Assembly (NCBI GenBank): GCA_016234495.1
Contig: JACRBI010000049.1
Span: 40,011 to 104,010 of the forward strand
Direction: 5' to 3'
Length of the DNA: 64,000 bases
Source: Chloroflexota bacterium
Lineage (GTDB): Bacteria > Chloroflexota > Anaerolineae > Anaerolineales > Villigracilaceae
A model generated the notes under the pieces. The model was not told the DNA's origin, ran no database searches, and worked only from the letters and a program-made list of their open reading frames with translations. This document shows, one piece after another, positions 8,711 to 16,784 of the stretch. Numbering within the stretch: the stretch's first letter is position 1; every line of letters begins with the position of its first letter. The translations under genes and the position numbers were made by a program.

Positions 8711-9964
8711 ATGAAATCAGATCTTGATGCCCTCATGAAAGCCAGAAATCTGGATGCGATCATTGTGTTCGGGAATGCCGAGCACAATCCGCCGATGTAT
8801 TATTTGACCGGCGGCGGACACGTCAGCCATGCGACGATCATCAAAAAACGCGGTGAAGAAGCCGTCTTCTTTTTCGGCGACATGGAACGCGATGAAGCCG
8901 CCAAAAGCGGATTGAAGTTGATTCCCTACAGCAAATATGATTATGTGGCCTTAATGAAAAAAGCGGACGGTGACGGTCTGCTGGCGGGTGCATTGCGCTG
9001 CGAGTTGATGCTCAACGATGCAGGTGTGACCTCGGGCCGCGTCGGAATTTACGGGACGTACGACCTCAGCGCAACCTTTGGGATGCTCTCGCATTTGCAA
9101 AGACTGCTGCCGGGCATTGAGTTTGTCGGTGAGGCACGCGAAGATTCGATCTTCATGCGCGTGATGGAAACCAAGGACGAAGCCGAAGTGGAGCGCATCC
9201 GCAGGATGGGGAAGGTCACAACAACTGTGGTCGGCAAGGTCGCAAACTTCCTGACTTCGTGCAATGTCAACGCGGACGAAGTTTTACTGAACGAAGACGG
9301 CTCCCTGCTGACGGTTGGAGATGTCCACTCGAAGGTCCGTTTGTGGGTGGCAGAACAGGGCGCAGAATTGCCCTCGGGCTTCATTTTCGCCATCGGACGC
9401 GATGCGGGCGTGCCGCACTCTGCCGGCAACCCAACCGACTTGATGAAACTCGGACAGACCATCGTCTTCGATATTTATCCCGCCGAAGCGGGCGGCGGAT
9501 ATTATTACGACTTCACCCGCACCTGGAGTTTGGGATATGCAACTCCCGAAGCGCAGGCTCTCTTTGACCAGGTGAAGGAAATCTTCGAAAAACTGAACGA
9601 CAACTTCGACCTGAACGCGCCGTTCAAAAACTACCACCAAATGACCTGTGAATATTTTGAGTCAAAAGGGCACCAGACGCCGCTGAACACCAAAGCGCCC
9701 GTGGAAGGTTATGTCCACAGTCTGGGGCACGGCGTGGGATTAAACATCCACGAACGTCCATTCAGCAGCCTGTTGAACAGCGATGACCACCGGCTCAAGC
9801 CCGGTGTTGTCATCACTTCCGAACCGGGTTTGTATTACCCGGAAAAAGGCATGGGCTTCCGCATTGAAGACACGCTTTGGGTGCGTCCCGATGGAAAGAT
9901 GGAAACCCTCGCCGAGTACCCATATGATTTTGTCCTGCCGATGAAGAAGTGGAAAAAGAAATGA
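8711..9964 (+). CDS. M24 family metallopeptidase (Xaa-Pro aminopeptidase-like)
   Basis: 417 residues. The N-terminal creatinase-like domain (1-150) is followed by a pita-bread catalytic domain. The metal ligands are recognisable: Asp in VFDIYPAEA, Asp in YYYDFTRTW, His in LGHGVGLNIHERP, Glu in SEPGLYYPE and Glu in RIEDTLWV. It should cleave N-terminal residues preceding proline in the cytoplasm; substrate preference cannot be read from the sequence. The SD AAAAGGAAAA precedes the ATG. Its stop overlaps the tsaD start (ATGA), so the genes are coupled. Confidence 0.9.
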   Translation: MKSDLDALMKARNLDAIIVFGNAEHNPPMYYLTGGGHVSHATIIKKRGEEAVFFFGDMERDEAAKSGLKLIPYSKYDYVALMKKADGDGLLAGALRCELMLNDAGVTSGRVGIYGTYDLSATFGMLSHLQRLLPGIEFVGEAREDSIFMRVMETKDEAEVERIRRMGKVTTTVVGKVANFLTSCNVNADEVLLNEDGSLLTVGDVHSKVRLWVAEQGAELPSGFIFAIGRDAGVPHSAGNPTDLMKLGQTIVFDIYPAEAGGGYYYDFTRTWSLGYATPEAQALFDQVKEIFEKLNDNFDLNAPFKNYHQMTCEYFESKGHQTPLNTKAPVEGYVHSLGHGVGLNIHERPFSSLLNSDDHRLKPGVVITSEPGLYYPEKGMGFRIEDTLWVRPDGKMETLAEYPYDFVLPMKKWKKK

Positions 9965-10986
9965 ATCTAAAACCCGCCCGCGTGCTCGCTGTTGAAACCT
10001 CCTGTGACGAAACCGCCTGCGCCATCATTGAAAATGGCCGCGCACTGCTTTCATCCGTTGTCGCCTCGCAAATGGAAATCCATGCGCGTTATGGCGGAGT
10101 CTTTCCCGAGGTCGCATCGCGCCAGCACGTGCTGAGCATCACGCCCGTCGTGGAGCAGGCGCTCGCGCAGGCGCACATGACCCTCACCGACATTGACGCG
10201 CTGGCCGTCACGCAGGGACCCGGCCTCGCGGGTTCGCTGGTGGTAGGCATGAACATGGCCAAAGGACTCGCGCTTGGCACGGGGCTTCCGCTTGTAGGCG
10301 TGAATCATTTGGAAGGGCATCTTTACTCGGCCTGGGTCTACAACTCGGACGACATTGTCCCGCCCGAGCCGCAATTCCCTTTGATGGTACTGCTCGTCTC
10401 AGGCGGACACTCTGAACTGAATCTCATGACCGATCATTTGACATATCAAAGGCTCGGATCAACCCTCGACGATGCGGCTGGTGAAGCCTTCGACAAAGTT
10501 GCCCGCCTGTTGGAACTCGGCTACCCCGGCGGACCCGCCGTTCAAAAAGCCGCCGAAGACGGCGACCCAAATCGGTTTAAATTTCCGCGCGCATGGCTGG
10601 AAGGTTCATGGGATTTTTCGTTCAGCGGATTGAAGACATCGGTCTTGTATGAAGTGCGTGAGTTGCAGAAGAAAAGCAGCACCCTGCCAGTTGCTGACCT
10701 GGCCGCGTCCTTCCAAAAGGCTGTGATCGATGTGCTTTTCACGAAGACCATGAATGCCGCGCGCGAGTTCGGGGCAAAGGAAATTCTGGTTGCCGGCGGG
10801 GTTTCGGCGAACCGTCCGCTGCGCCAGATATTCAAATCTCAAACTGAATTCCCGGTTCATATTCCCCCGTTGGCGCTTTGCACCGATAACGCCGCCATGA
10901 TCGCATCGGCCGGTTATTTCCGCTTTGCGCTTGGTCACGTCTCGCAAATGGATATGGATGTTTTGCCGACCTGGCCGCTTTCTTGA
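9961..10986 (+). CDS. tsaD: tRNA N6-adenosine threonylcarbamoyltransferase
   Basis: TsaD transfers threonylcarbamoyl to A37 of ANN-decoding tRNAs, working with TsaB/TsaE and the TsaC product. The 341-residue protein shows the ASKHA fold motifs LAVETSCDETA and GPGLAGSLVVG, the iron-binding His pair in NHLEGHLYS, VSGGHSEL, and VAGGVSANRPLR. The start at 9961 (ATGA overlap with the upstream stop) is preferred over 9949 because the family begins right before the ETSCDET motif. tsaC lies convergently 376 bp downstream, so two steps of the same tRNA modification are neighbours. Confidence 0.95.
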   Translation: MNLKPARVLAVETSCDETACAIIENGRALLSSVVASQMEIHARYGGVFPEVASRQHVLSITPVVEQALAQAHMTLTDIDALAVTQGPGLAGSLVVGMNMAKGLALGTGLPLVGVNHLEGHLYSAWVYNSDDIVPPEPQFPLMVLLVSGGHSELNLMTDHLTYQRLGSTLDDAAGEAFDKVARLLELGYPGGPAVQKAAEDGDPNRFKFPRAWLEGSWDFSFSGLKTSVLYEVRELQKKSSTLPVADLAASFQKAVIDVLFTKTMNAAREFGAKEILVAGGVSANRPLRQIFKSQTEFPVHIPPLALCTDNAAMIASAGYFRFALGHVSQMDMDVLPTWPLS

Positions 10987-11054
10987 CCGCAGACGATGGA
11001 CGATGATACAGATGGTCTATCGTCAACCGTCCATGATCAAAGAATAAAAACACT

Positions 11055-11166
11055 GAACCGCCTTTGACTTGCCCAAGTCATCGGCGGTTCTGTATGGAGA
11101 ATGTAATTCATATTATATGGGGCGACTTTAGCACAACCTGAGCCTTTATTAAGAATTGGATGAGAG
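11055..11166 (-). ncRNA. Tandem structured unit, copy 1 (candidate small RNA)
   Basis: Read on the minus strand, this unit contains a TATAAT box (about 11110-11116), a conserved AATTACATTCTCC block and a long hairpin (11055-11090; arms GAACCGCC/GGCGGTTC and inner GACTTG/CAAGTC), then the T-rich tail TGTTTTTATT. That is the order promoter, short transcript, terminator. Copy 2 lies 187 bp away with the same conserved blocks. It might instead be a repeat element without expression. Confidence 0.45.
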
Positions 11167-11241
11167 AATTTCTCAAATTTTCACACGGCCAGTAATCGTA
11201 GATGGTCTCAGAAGGATTTCGCGTTGTCGGATTTAAAGCTC

Positions 11242-11359
11242 AAACCCCGCTTCAGACTTGCCCAAGTCTGTCACGAGGTTTGTTGAGGGGAGAATGTAAT
11301 TGTTATTATATCCAGCGACTTTAGCCAGACCTGAATAAAACTTAAATATCGGATGAGAG
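11242..11359 (-). ncRNA. Tandem structured unit, copy 2 (candidate small RNA)
   Basis: This is the same architecture as copy 1: ATATAATA, AATTACATTCTCC, then a hairpin at 11242-11281 whose inner stem AGACTTG/CAAGTCT keeps the loop of copy 1 while the outer arms have changed on both sides (AAACC/GGTTT). Changes that preserve pairing argue for selection on RNA structure. It begins directly after the tsaC stop on the same strand. Confidence 0.45.
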
Positions 11360-11362
11360 TTT

Positions 11363-11971
11363 TTACTTCAAAGCCGCCACCAATTCATCCAATGAAATTG
11401 GACCTTCGCGTAATATGACTGGAATATGTCCCGTGCAATCCACCAGCGTGGATGGGACTCCGCCCGGAGTCGTTCCGCCATCAAGGATCAATGGGATGCG
11501 CCCGTTGAGTTGTTCGTAAACTTCCTGTGCAGAAGTTGGGTTTGCTCCGCCTGAAATGTTGGCCGAGGTGACTGCCATTGGACCGGCGGCGCGTAATAGC
11601 GCGAGCGCATCCGCATGATTTGGGATGCGGACTGCGACGGTGGAGGTGGCAGAAACTGCCAAAGGGAGAGTCTGCTTTTTGGGGACGATGCAGGTCAAGG
11701 GTCCGGGCCAGAAGCGGGCGGCAAAACGGATAGCCATGTCTGGGGTATTGTCCGCAACTTTTTCGAGGTCGCTCAAATCTCCGATCAAAATTGGAATGGC
11801 TTTTTCGATGGGACGATTCTTTGCCAGGTAAATGCTGTTGATTGCGTCGTTGTTGAATGCGAGCGCGCCAAGCCCGTAGACGGTGTCGGTGGGGAAGGCG
11901 ACGATGCCGCCGCTTCGTAAAATATTGAGCGCGGATCGAATCTCACTGGCAGGGATGATTTCTGTTTTCAT
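11363..11971 (-). CDS. tsaC: L-threonylcarbamoyladenylate synthase
   Basis: 202 residues with a single YrdC/Sua5-type domain, making the activated intermediate from threonine, bicarbonate and ATP for t6A synthesis. The motif VAFPTDTVYGLGALA near residue 30 and MAVTSANISGGANPTS near residue 140 are diagnostic. It lacks the C-terminal Sua5 domain, so it is the short TsaC type. Its start overlaps the prmC stop by 4 bp (ATGA), forming a prmC-tsaC operon. Confidence 0.93.
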   Translation of the reverse strand: MKTEIIPASEIRSALNILRSGGIVAFPTDTVYGLGALAFNNDAINSIYLAKNRPIEKAIPILIGDLSDLEKVADNTPDMAIRFAARFWPGPLTCIVPKKQTLPLAVSATSTVAVRIPNHADALALLRAAGPMAVTSANISGGANPTSAQEVYEQLNGRIPLILDGGTTPGGVPSTLVDCTGHIPVILREGPISLDELVAALK

Positions 11972-12852
11972 GGAAAGATGATTTCAAGCAGGCGGTCGCG
12001 GCCTGTCAGGTCTTGATGCAAATGGATGGTGACATCGGAAAAGGAATCGTAAGCGAGGCTGAGGGCTTGAACTCCGAGCGTGGCTTCGATCTCGAGCAGC
12101 ATCATGCCGTGCGGTGCGAGCCAGTCGGGGGCGAGTTTGAAAAGGCGGCGATATATTTCAAGACCGTCCGCGCCGCCGTCGAGAGCGAGCGTGGGTTCGC
12201 GGCCAAAGATGGGAAGTTGATGCAGCGTTTCGGTGGGGATGTAGGGCAGGTTGGCGCAAAGAAGATCAAATGCGGAATGCGGAATGCGGAATGAAGAATT
12301 TGGGTATTCTGCATTCTGCATTTTGCGTTCTGACTTTGGGAGCAGATCACATTCCACAAAATTTATCTGGTGATGGACGTGGAATTTTTGCGCATTGCGC
12401 TTTGCCACTTCGAGCGCGGCAGGCGAAATGTCGGTGGCGAGGATTTGCGCATCTTCGATGTGCATGGCGATGGATGCGGCGATGATGCCGGAGCCTGTGC
12501 CAATATCTGCCACGCTTCGGGCTTCGGGACGGCTGGTCAGCCACGAGATTGCTTTTTCAACCAGCAGTTCGGTTTCGGGGCGCGGGATGAGGACGTCTTT
12601 GGTGATGTCGAAATCGAGGCCGAAGAATTCCCAGTGACCGAGGATGTAGGGCAGCGGCTCGCCCGCCGTCAGCCTTGAAAATGCCTCTGTCGCTGAATCA
12701 ATTTGCGGCTGGGTCAGATGCGTTTCAAGATGGGCCAGCAGCCACGTGCGCGGATGTCCGATGACATGCGCGAGAATCAATTGCGCGTCGAGGTCAGTCG
12801 AATCGTTTTTAAGTTGGGAATTGAATTGCGTGAGCAGTTCACCGGCGTTCAT
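11968..12852 (-). CDS. prmC: Peptide chain release factor N5-glutamine methyltransferase
   Basis: PrmC methylates the GGQ glutamine of release factors RF1/RF2. The 294-residue protein has the SAM motif VADIGTGSGIIA and the substrate-glutamine-binding motif as NLPYIP (the usual form is NPPY; the leucine variant is unusual). An extra stretch of about 20 residues (MQNAEYPNSSFRIPHSAF) before CANLPYIP is encoded by an imperfect inverted/tandem repeat at 12271-12333, an in-frame insertion in a loop. It is co-oriented with its substrate gene prfA just upstream and overlaps tsaC. Confidence 0.92.
   Translation of the reverse strand: MNAGELLTQFNSQLKNDSTDLDAQLILAHVIGHPRTWLLAHLETHLTQPQIDSATEAFSRLTAGEPLPYILGHWEFFGLDFDITKDVLIPRPETELLVEKAISWLTSRPEARSVADIGTGSGIIAASIAMHIEDAQILATDISPAALEVAKRNAQKFHVHHQINFVECDLLPKSERKMQNAEYPNSSFRIPHSAFDLLCANLPYIPTETLHQLPIFGREPTLALDGGADGLEIYRRLFKLAPDWLAPHGMMLLEIEATLGVQALSLAYDSFSDVTIHLHQDLTGRDRLLEIIFP
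12271..12333. repeat. In-frame repeat inside prmC
   Basis: Copies of GCGGAAT on one side and of TTCTGCAT/ATTTTGCG on the other make an imperfect inverted repeat that stays open in the prmC frame. It codes for MQNAE- and SFRIPHSAF-like words absent from ordinary PrmC proteins. Confidence 0.65.
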
Positions 12853-12923
12853 ATTATTTCTTTGATGGCAAGCCTGCGCCGAATGCGGGATTATTATTCA
12901 TTTTGTTCTCCTGATCATTAAAG

Positions 12924-13003
12924 AATTACCACGGAGGGCACAGAGTTCACGGAGATTCTTTCTAAAAATCTCAGTGCTCCCCGTGATCTCTGTGGCGAAA
13001 ATG
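12924..13003. repeat. Inverted repeat of CACGGAG words
   Basis: CCACGGAGGGCACAGAG and TTCACGGAG on the left are mirrored by CTCCCCGTGATCTCTGTGG on the right, filling the gap between prmC and prfA. The word set resembles the repeat at 25597-25721. Confidence 0.55.
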
Positions 13004-13016
13004 AACACGCTTATCG

Positions 13017-14093
13017 CTATTCGTCGTCGTCCACGCCGGTGGCGGCGAGACGTTCCGATTCGTCGCGGGTGGAGAGTTCGTCAATGAACTGGTCGATCGC
13101 GCCGTCCATGACCACGGGCAGGTTGTAATTGGACATGCCAATGCGGTGATCGGTGACGCGGCTCTGCGGATAATTATAGGTGCGGATCTTTTCCGAACGT
13201 TCGCCTGTGCCGACCTGTGAGCGGCGATCCGCTTCGAGTTCGGCGCGGCGTTTTTGTTCCTCGATCTCGTACAGGCGCGCGCGTAAAATGCTCAGGGCGC
13301 GTAATTTATTTTGCAGCTGCGAGCGTTCATCCTGACAGGTGACGATCATGCCGGTCGGTTTGTGATACAGGCGCACAGCGGTGGAATTCTTCTGCACGTT
13401 CTGCCCGCCTGCGCCGGAGGAGCGATAGACTTCGATCACGATGTCGCTTTCGGGGATGTCAATCTCTACGTCGTCCACTTCCGCGAGCACGGTCACTGTG
13501 GCGGTGGAGGTGTGGATGCGTCCCTGCGATTCAGTTGTCGGCACGCGCTGAACGCGATGCACGCCTGACTCGTATTTTAGTTTTGAGTACGCGCCTTTTC
13601 CCTTGACTTCAAAGATCACTTCCTTGAATCCGCCCACGCCAATGGCGCTTTCAGACATCAGTTCGATCTTCCATTTTTTGCCGTCTGCATAGCGCGTGTA
13701 CATGCGGAACAAGTCCGCCGCGAAGATGGCGGCTTCATCGCCGCCCGCGCCTGCGCGAATTTCAAAGATGACGTTCCTGTCATCGCGCGGGTCTTTGGGA
13801 ATCAGCAACCCCTTGATCTCTTTTTCAAGGATGACGATCTTTGGGTTGAGTTCCTCCACATCGGCTTTTGCCAGCGCGATCAGCTCCGCATCATTTTCGT
13901 TGATGATGATGGCTCTGGCTTCCTCGAGGCTTTTCATCGCCTGACGGTATTCGCGCGCCTTGGCGATCAGCGGCTCCAGGTCCACGCGCTCCTTGTTGAT
14001 CTCACCTGCACGTTGATAGTCGCTGCCCACTTCGAGCAGTTCACTGCCTAGTTGTTCAAATCGTTCTTCGATGGCTTGTAATTTATCGAGCAT
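13017..14093 (-). CDS. prfA: Peptide chain release factor 1
   Basis: 358 residues, the normal RF1 length. It has an N-terminal coiled domain, then the PCRF domain (IFEIRAGAGGDEAA) and the peptidyl-hydrolase GGQ loop in SSGAGGQNVQKN near residue 230. RNYPQ-like and RVTDHRI motifs are near the C-terminus. It recognises UAA/UAG and releases the peptide at the ribosome. prmC, its modifier, lies immediately downstream. Confidence 0.95.
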   Translation of the reverse strand: MLDKLQAIEERFEQLGSELLEVGSDYQRAGEINKERVDLEPLIAKAREYRQAMKSLEEARAIIINENDAELIALAKADVEELNPKIVILEKEIKGLLIPKDPRDDRNVIFEIRAGAGGDEAAIFAADLFRMYTRYADGKKWKIELMSESAIGVGGFKEVIFEVKGKGAYSKLKYESGVHRVQRVPTTESQGRIHTSTATVTVLAEVDDVEIDIPESDIVIEVYRSSGAGGQNVQKNSTAVRLYHKPTGMIVTCQDERSQLQNKLRALSILRARLYEIEEQKRRAELEADRRSQVGTGERSEKIRTYNYPQSRVTDHRIGMSNYNLPVVMDGAIDQFIDELSTRDESERLAATGVDDDE

Positions 14094-14103
14094 GAAAATT
14101 CCT

Positions 14104-14222
14104 CACACTTGCACCGTACGCCAGTGCGGCGTGTCATTGCGAGGAGTGTTTTTGCGACGAAGCAATCTCCTTGTTGGTTGGAGGTTGCCTCGGGCTAAAA
14201 ACAAGAGCACCCTCGCAACGAC
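14104..14222. repeat. Two adjacent REP-type hairpins
   Basis: 14104-14134 (CACACTTGCACCGTACGCC ... GGCGTGT) belongs to the same family as 18578-18606 and the core of 16730-16784. 14133-14222 begins GTCATTGCGAGG and ends CCTCGCAACGAC, containing CGACGAAGCAATCTCC, a repeat type seen in many bacterial genomes. Confidence 0.7.
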
Positions 14223-14293
14223 ATTTTTATATTTTTACGAAATAAAGCGCGGCATATCAAGCCGCGCGTGAAGAGGTAACACCTTGGGGCGGG

Positions 14294-14437
14294 CTAGTAA
14301 TTTGCTACTGCCGAAAGCACCATGGAGAGAATGAGAAGGATCGCAAAAACTGCAAACAGAATCTGTGCTGATTTGTTTGCCCGCGGATTCTCTGCGATTT
14401 TGGTTTGTTTTTTGTTTTTAGAAATTTTTCCAGACAT
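14294..14437 (-). CDS. 47-residue single-pass membrane peptide
   Basis: This short frame begins ATG at 14437 and encodes a Lys-rich N-terminus (MSGKISKNKKQTKIAEN) followed by one C-terminal hydrophobic helix (AQILFAVFAILLILSMVLSA) and a short end. Charge distribution suggests an N-in, tail-anchored topology. There is no strong SD. It lies between prfA and the CheY-like gene on the same strand. I recognise no family; small Sec-type or membrane-regulator peptides have this shape, but no assignment is justified. Confidence 0.5.
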   Translation of the reverse strand: MSGKISKNKKQTKIAENPRANKSAQILFAVFAILLILSMVLSAVANY

Positions 14438-14455
14438 GTTGTACTCGCTTGCTTA

Positions 14456-14833
14456 TTAAATGATATGTTTGTAAAAGGCCTGTGACATTACCTTTTCAAG
14501 TTCCTCAATTGTAACAGGCTTCATCACGTATCCGTCCGCGCCGAGCAGCATAGCCTTATCCACGGTCACATCGGCGGCTTCGGAGGAAAGCATGATGACC
14601 GGCAGGCTCTTCCACTCCCGGCGCCGGCGCAAAAACTCCAGCATATCCAGCCCGCTGACTTCCGGCATGTTGATGTCGAGGATCATCATGTCCGGTCTGC
14701 CGCCTGCAAGCAACGCCTGCGCGGCAATGCGCGCATGGAGGAAATGCCTCGTTTCGCAGTCCAGCAGGCTGAGCATCAGAGTGATCGCGCGGCCCATTTC
14801 TTCGTCATCATCAACGATCCAGATTTTTTTCAT
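14456..14833 (-). CDS. Single-domain response regulator (CheY-like)
   Basis: 125 residues consisting of only a receiver domain: acidic pair DDD at 8-10, phospho-acceptor Asp53 in MMILDINMPEVSG, Ser in MLSSEA and Lys in YVMKPVT. It has no output domain, so it must act through protein contacts. Its ATG overlaps the uvrC stop by 4 bp, so it is translated from the same mRNA as the excision nuclease. The cognate kinase is not evident; the kinase at 16781-17833 has its own full-length regulator. Confidence 0.88.
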   Translation of the reverse strand: MKKIWIVDDDEEMGRAITLMLSLLDCETRHFLHARIAAQALLAGGRPDMMILDINMPEVSGLDMLEFLRRRREWKSLPVIMLSSEAADVTVDKAMLLGADGYVMKPVTIEELEKVMSQAFYKHII

Positions 14834-16707
14834 TCGAGGTGTGCCTTAATGCTTTCCGCCGCGCTGATATTCATACCTTTGACCGCGGCCAGGTCTTCAA
14901 TGCCTGCCTCTCTAATCTTATCCATGGAACCGAAATGTTTCAAGAGCGCTTTTCGGCGCGCAGGCCCAATGCCCGGGATAGAATCAAGCTGCGAAGCAAG
15001 ACCCTGCTTCGAGCGGCGTGCGCGATGCGCCGTGATCCCAAAGCGATGCGCCTCGTCGCGAATCCGCTGCACGAGATACAGTCCCTGCGAATGACGCGGC
15101 AAAATCAACGGCTGGCTGTTGTGCGGGAAGAAAATTTCCTCCTCCTGTTTGGCAAGGCCGACTACCGGCACTTTGCCAAACAAATCAAATTCTTCGAGGA
15201 CTTTGACCACACGTCCGAGTTGACCTTTACCGCCGTCAATGATGATGAGATCGGGGAGGAAGGAAAACGACGCATCCTTTTTCGCACCCGGGCTTGGTTC
15301 GGTTTCTTCGGCAGATCGCCACCTTTTGAATCGGCGCGTAAGCATTTCCTCCATCGACGCAAAGTCGTCGGGCGCGCCGATGCTCGTGCTGTCAATATTG
15401 AATTTGCGATAGAGATTCTTGGCGGGCGTGCCCTGCTCAAAGACGACCATCGCGCCGACAGTTGCCACGCCCTGCGTGTGACTGACATCGTAACACTCAA
15501 TGCGGTTCGGCGGCGCGGACAATTTCAACGCTGTCTGTAATTCGCCCAGCGCCTGTTCCTGTTTGTGGGCATCTGCCTGCCATTGCGCGCGCAACGACTG
15601 TAAGGTTTCAGTTGCATTCTCGGCGGCCATGTTCACCAGGTCGTGCGGCTGACCATCCTTTGGCACGAAGAATTCCATTTTCCTGCCGCCGCGTTTTGAG
15701 CGGAGCCACTGGCTGATGATGCTGGCTTCCTCCACTTCAATTTCAGAGGGCAGCATCACTTGTTCGGGAATGTTCGCGGCTTCGGTATAAAACTGCTTGA
15801 CGAACTCGGCCATCACTTCCTGGTCGGCTGTGTCTTCGGTGCCTTCGAGGATGAAGTATTCGCGGCCGATCAATTTCCCGCCGCGGATGAAGAAGATCTG
15901 CACGCAGGCTTCGCCATCAGAGCGCGCCATTGCCAAAACATCCGAGTCTTTGTAATCTGTCGCAAAGACGATCTTCTGCCTTTCGATAATGGTCTGCATC
16001 GACTTGAGCTGGTCGCGCAGAGCGGCGGCTTTTTCAAAGCGCATGTCGTCGGCAGCCTTTTGCATTTCCGCTTGCAGGCGCATGACAATGCCTTCGCTGT
16101 TGCCGCTCAGGAACTCCATCAGGTCAGAGATCATTTGGCGGTAGCCTGCCTGAGTGACCGCCGCGATACAAGGGGCAGTACACAGCTTGATGTCAAGATA
16201 AAGACACGCGCGTTTGTCGAGGCCGGTAATTTCGCGGTCACATGTCAGGTAGGGGAAGATTCGCCGCAGGGCTTCCAGTGTTTGATAAACCGCCCATGCC
16301 GAAGTGTACGGCCCAAAATAGCGCGAGCCATCTTCAACCATTTGGCGGGTGACCGTCACTTTTGGATACGGTTCGTTCCAATGAATTTTTATGTACGGAT
16401 AGCGCTTGTCGTCTTTGAGGCGGATATTGTATTTGGGGCGGTGCTTCTTGATCAGGTTCATCTCAAGGATGAGCGCCTCAAGCTCCGAGCCGACCACGAT
16501 CCATTCAATATCCACAATGTCGCGCACGAGACGGCGCGTCTTCGCATCGTGACTCGAGTCAGAATGGAAATACGACCGCACGCGGTTTTTCAAGCTGATG
16601 GCTTTGCCGACGTAAATAATTGTCCCCTCGGCGTTGCGGTAGAGATAACAGCCCGGTTTGGAAGGCAGTGTGGCAAGGATGCCTTGCAGTTTTTCAGAAA
16701 TTTCCAT
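14830..16707 (-). CDS. uvrC: Excinuclease ABC subunit C
   Basis: The nuclease of nucleotide excision repair, cutting on both sides of the UvrAB-marked lesion. 625 residues from MEISEKLQG: GIY-YIG domain at 10-95 (GCYLYRN, IIYVGKA), Cys cluster and UVR motif (about 200-240), RNase H-like 5' nuclease domain (IECYDVSHTQG, DLIIIDGGKGQL), and C-terminal tandem HhH (SIPGIGPARRKALL). The frame is open to 16992, but the added 95 residues are Ser/Cys-rich and unlike UvrC, so 16707 is preferred. Confidence 0.95.
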   Translation of the reverse strand: MEISEKLQGILATLPSKPGCYLYRNAEGTIIYVGKAISLKNRVRSYFHSDSSHDAKTRRLVRDIVDIEWIVVGSELEALILEMNLIKKHRPKYNIRLKDDKRYPYIKIHWNEPYPKVTVTRQMVEDGSRYFGPYTSAWAVYQTLEALRRIFPYLTCDREITGLDKRACLYLDIKLCTAPCIAAVTQAGYRQMISDLMEFLSGNSEGIVMRLQAEMQKAADDMRFEKAAALRDQLKSMQTIIERQKIVFATDYKDSDVLAMARSDGEACVQIFFIRGGKLIGREYFILEGTEDTADQEVMAEFVKQFYTEAANIPEQVMLPSEIEVEEASIISQWLRSKRGGRKMEFFVPKDGQPHDLVNMAAENATETLQSLRAQWQADAHKQEQALGELQTALKLSAPPNRIECYDVSHTQGVATVGAMVVFEQGTPAKNLYRKFNIDSTSIGAPDDFASMEEMLTRRFKRWRSAEETEPSPGAKKDASFSFLPDLIIIDGGKGQLGRVVKVLEEFDLFGKVPVVGLAKQEEEIFFPHNSQPLILPRHSQGLYLVQRIRDEAHRFGITAHRARRSKQGLASQLDSIPGIGPARRKALLKHFGSMDKIREAGIEDLAAVKGMNISAAESIKAHLE

Positions 16708-16729
16708 CGCGGTTGATTTTATCAAACAA

Positions 16730-16784
16730 GTAGGGGCGCAACACCTGCACTGCGCGCAGGCGCAAGTGTATATTGCGCCCCTAC
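16730..16784. repeat. REP-like hairpin, GTAGGGGC family
   Basis: Perfect 12-bp ends GTAGGGGCGCAA (16730-16741) and TTGCGCCCCTAC (16773-16784) enclose an inner arm pair related, in reverse complement, to 18578-18606. It lies between uvrC and the histidine kinase and supplies the kinase stop codon. Confidence 0.8.
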
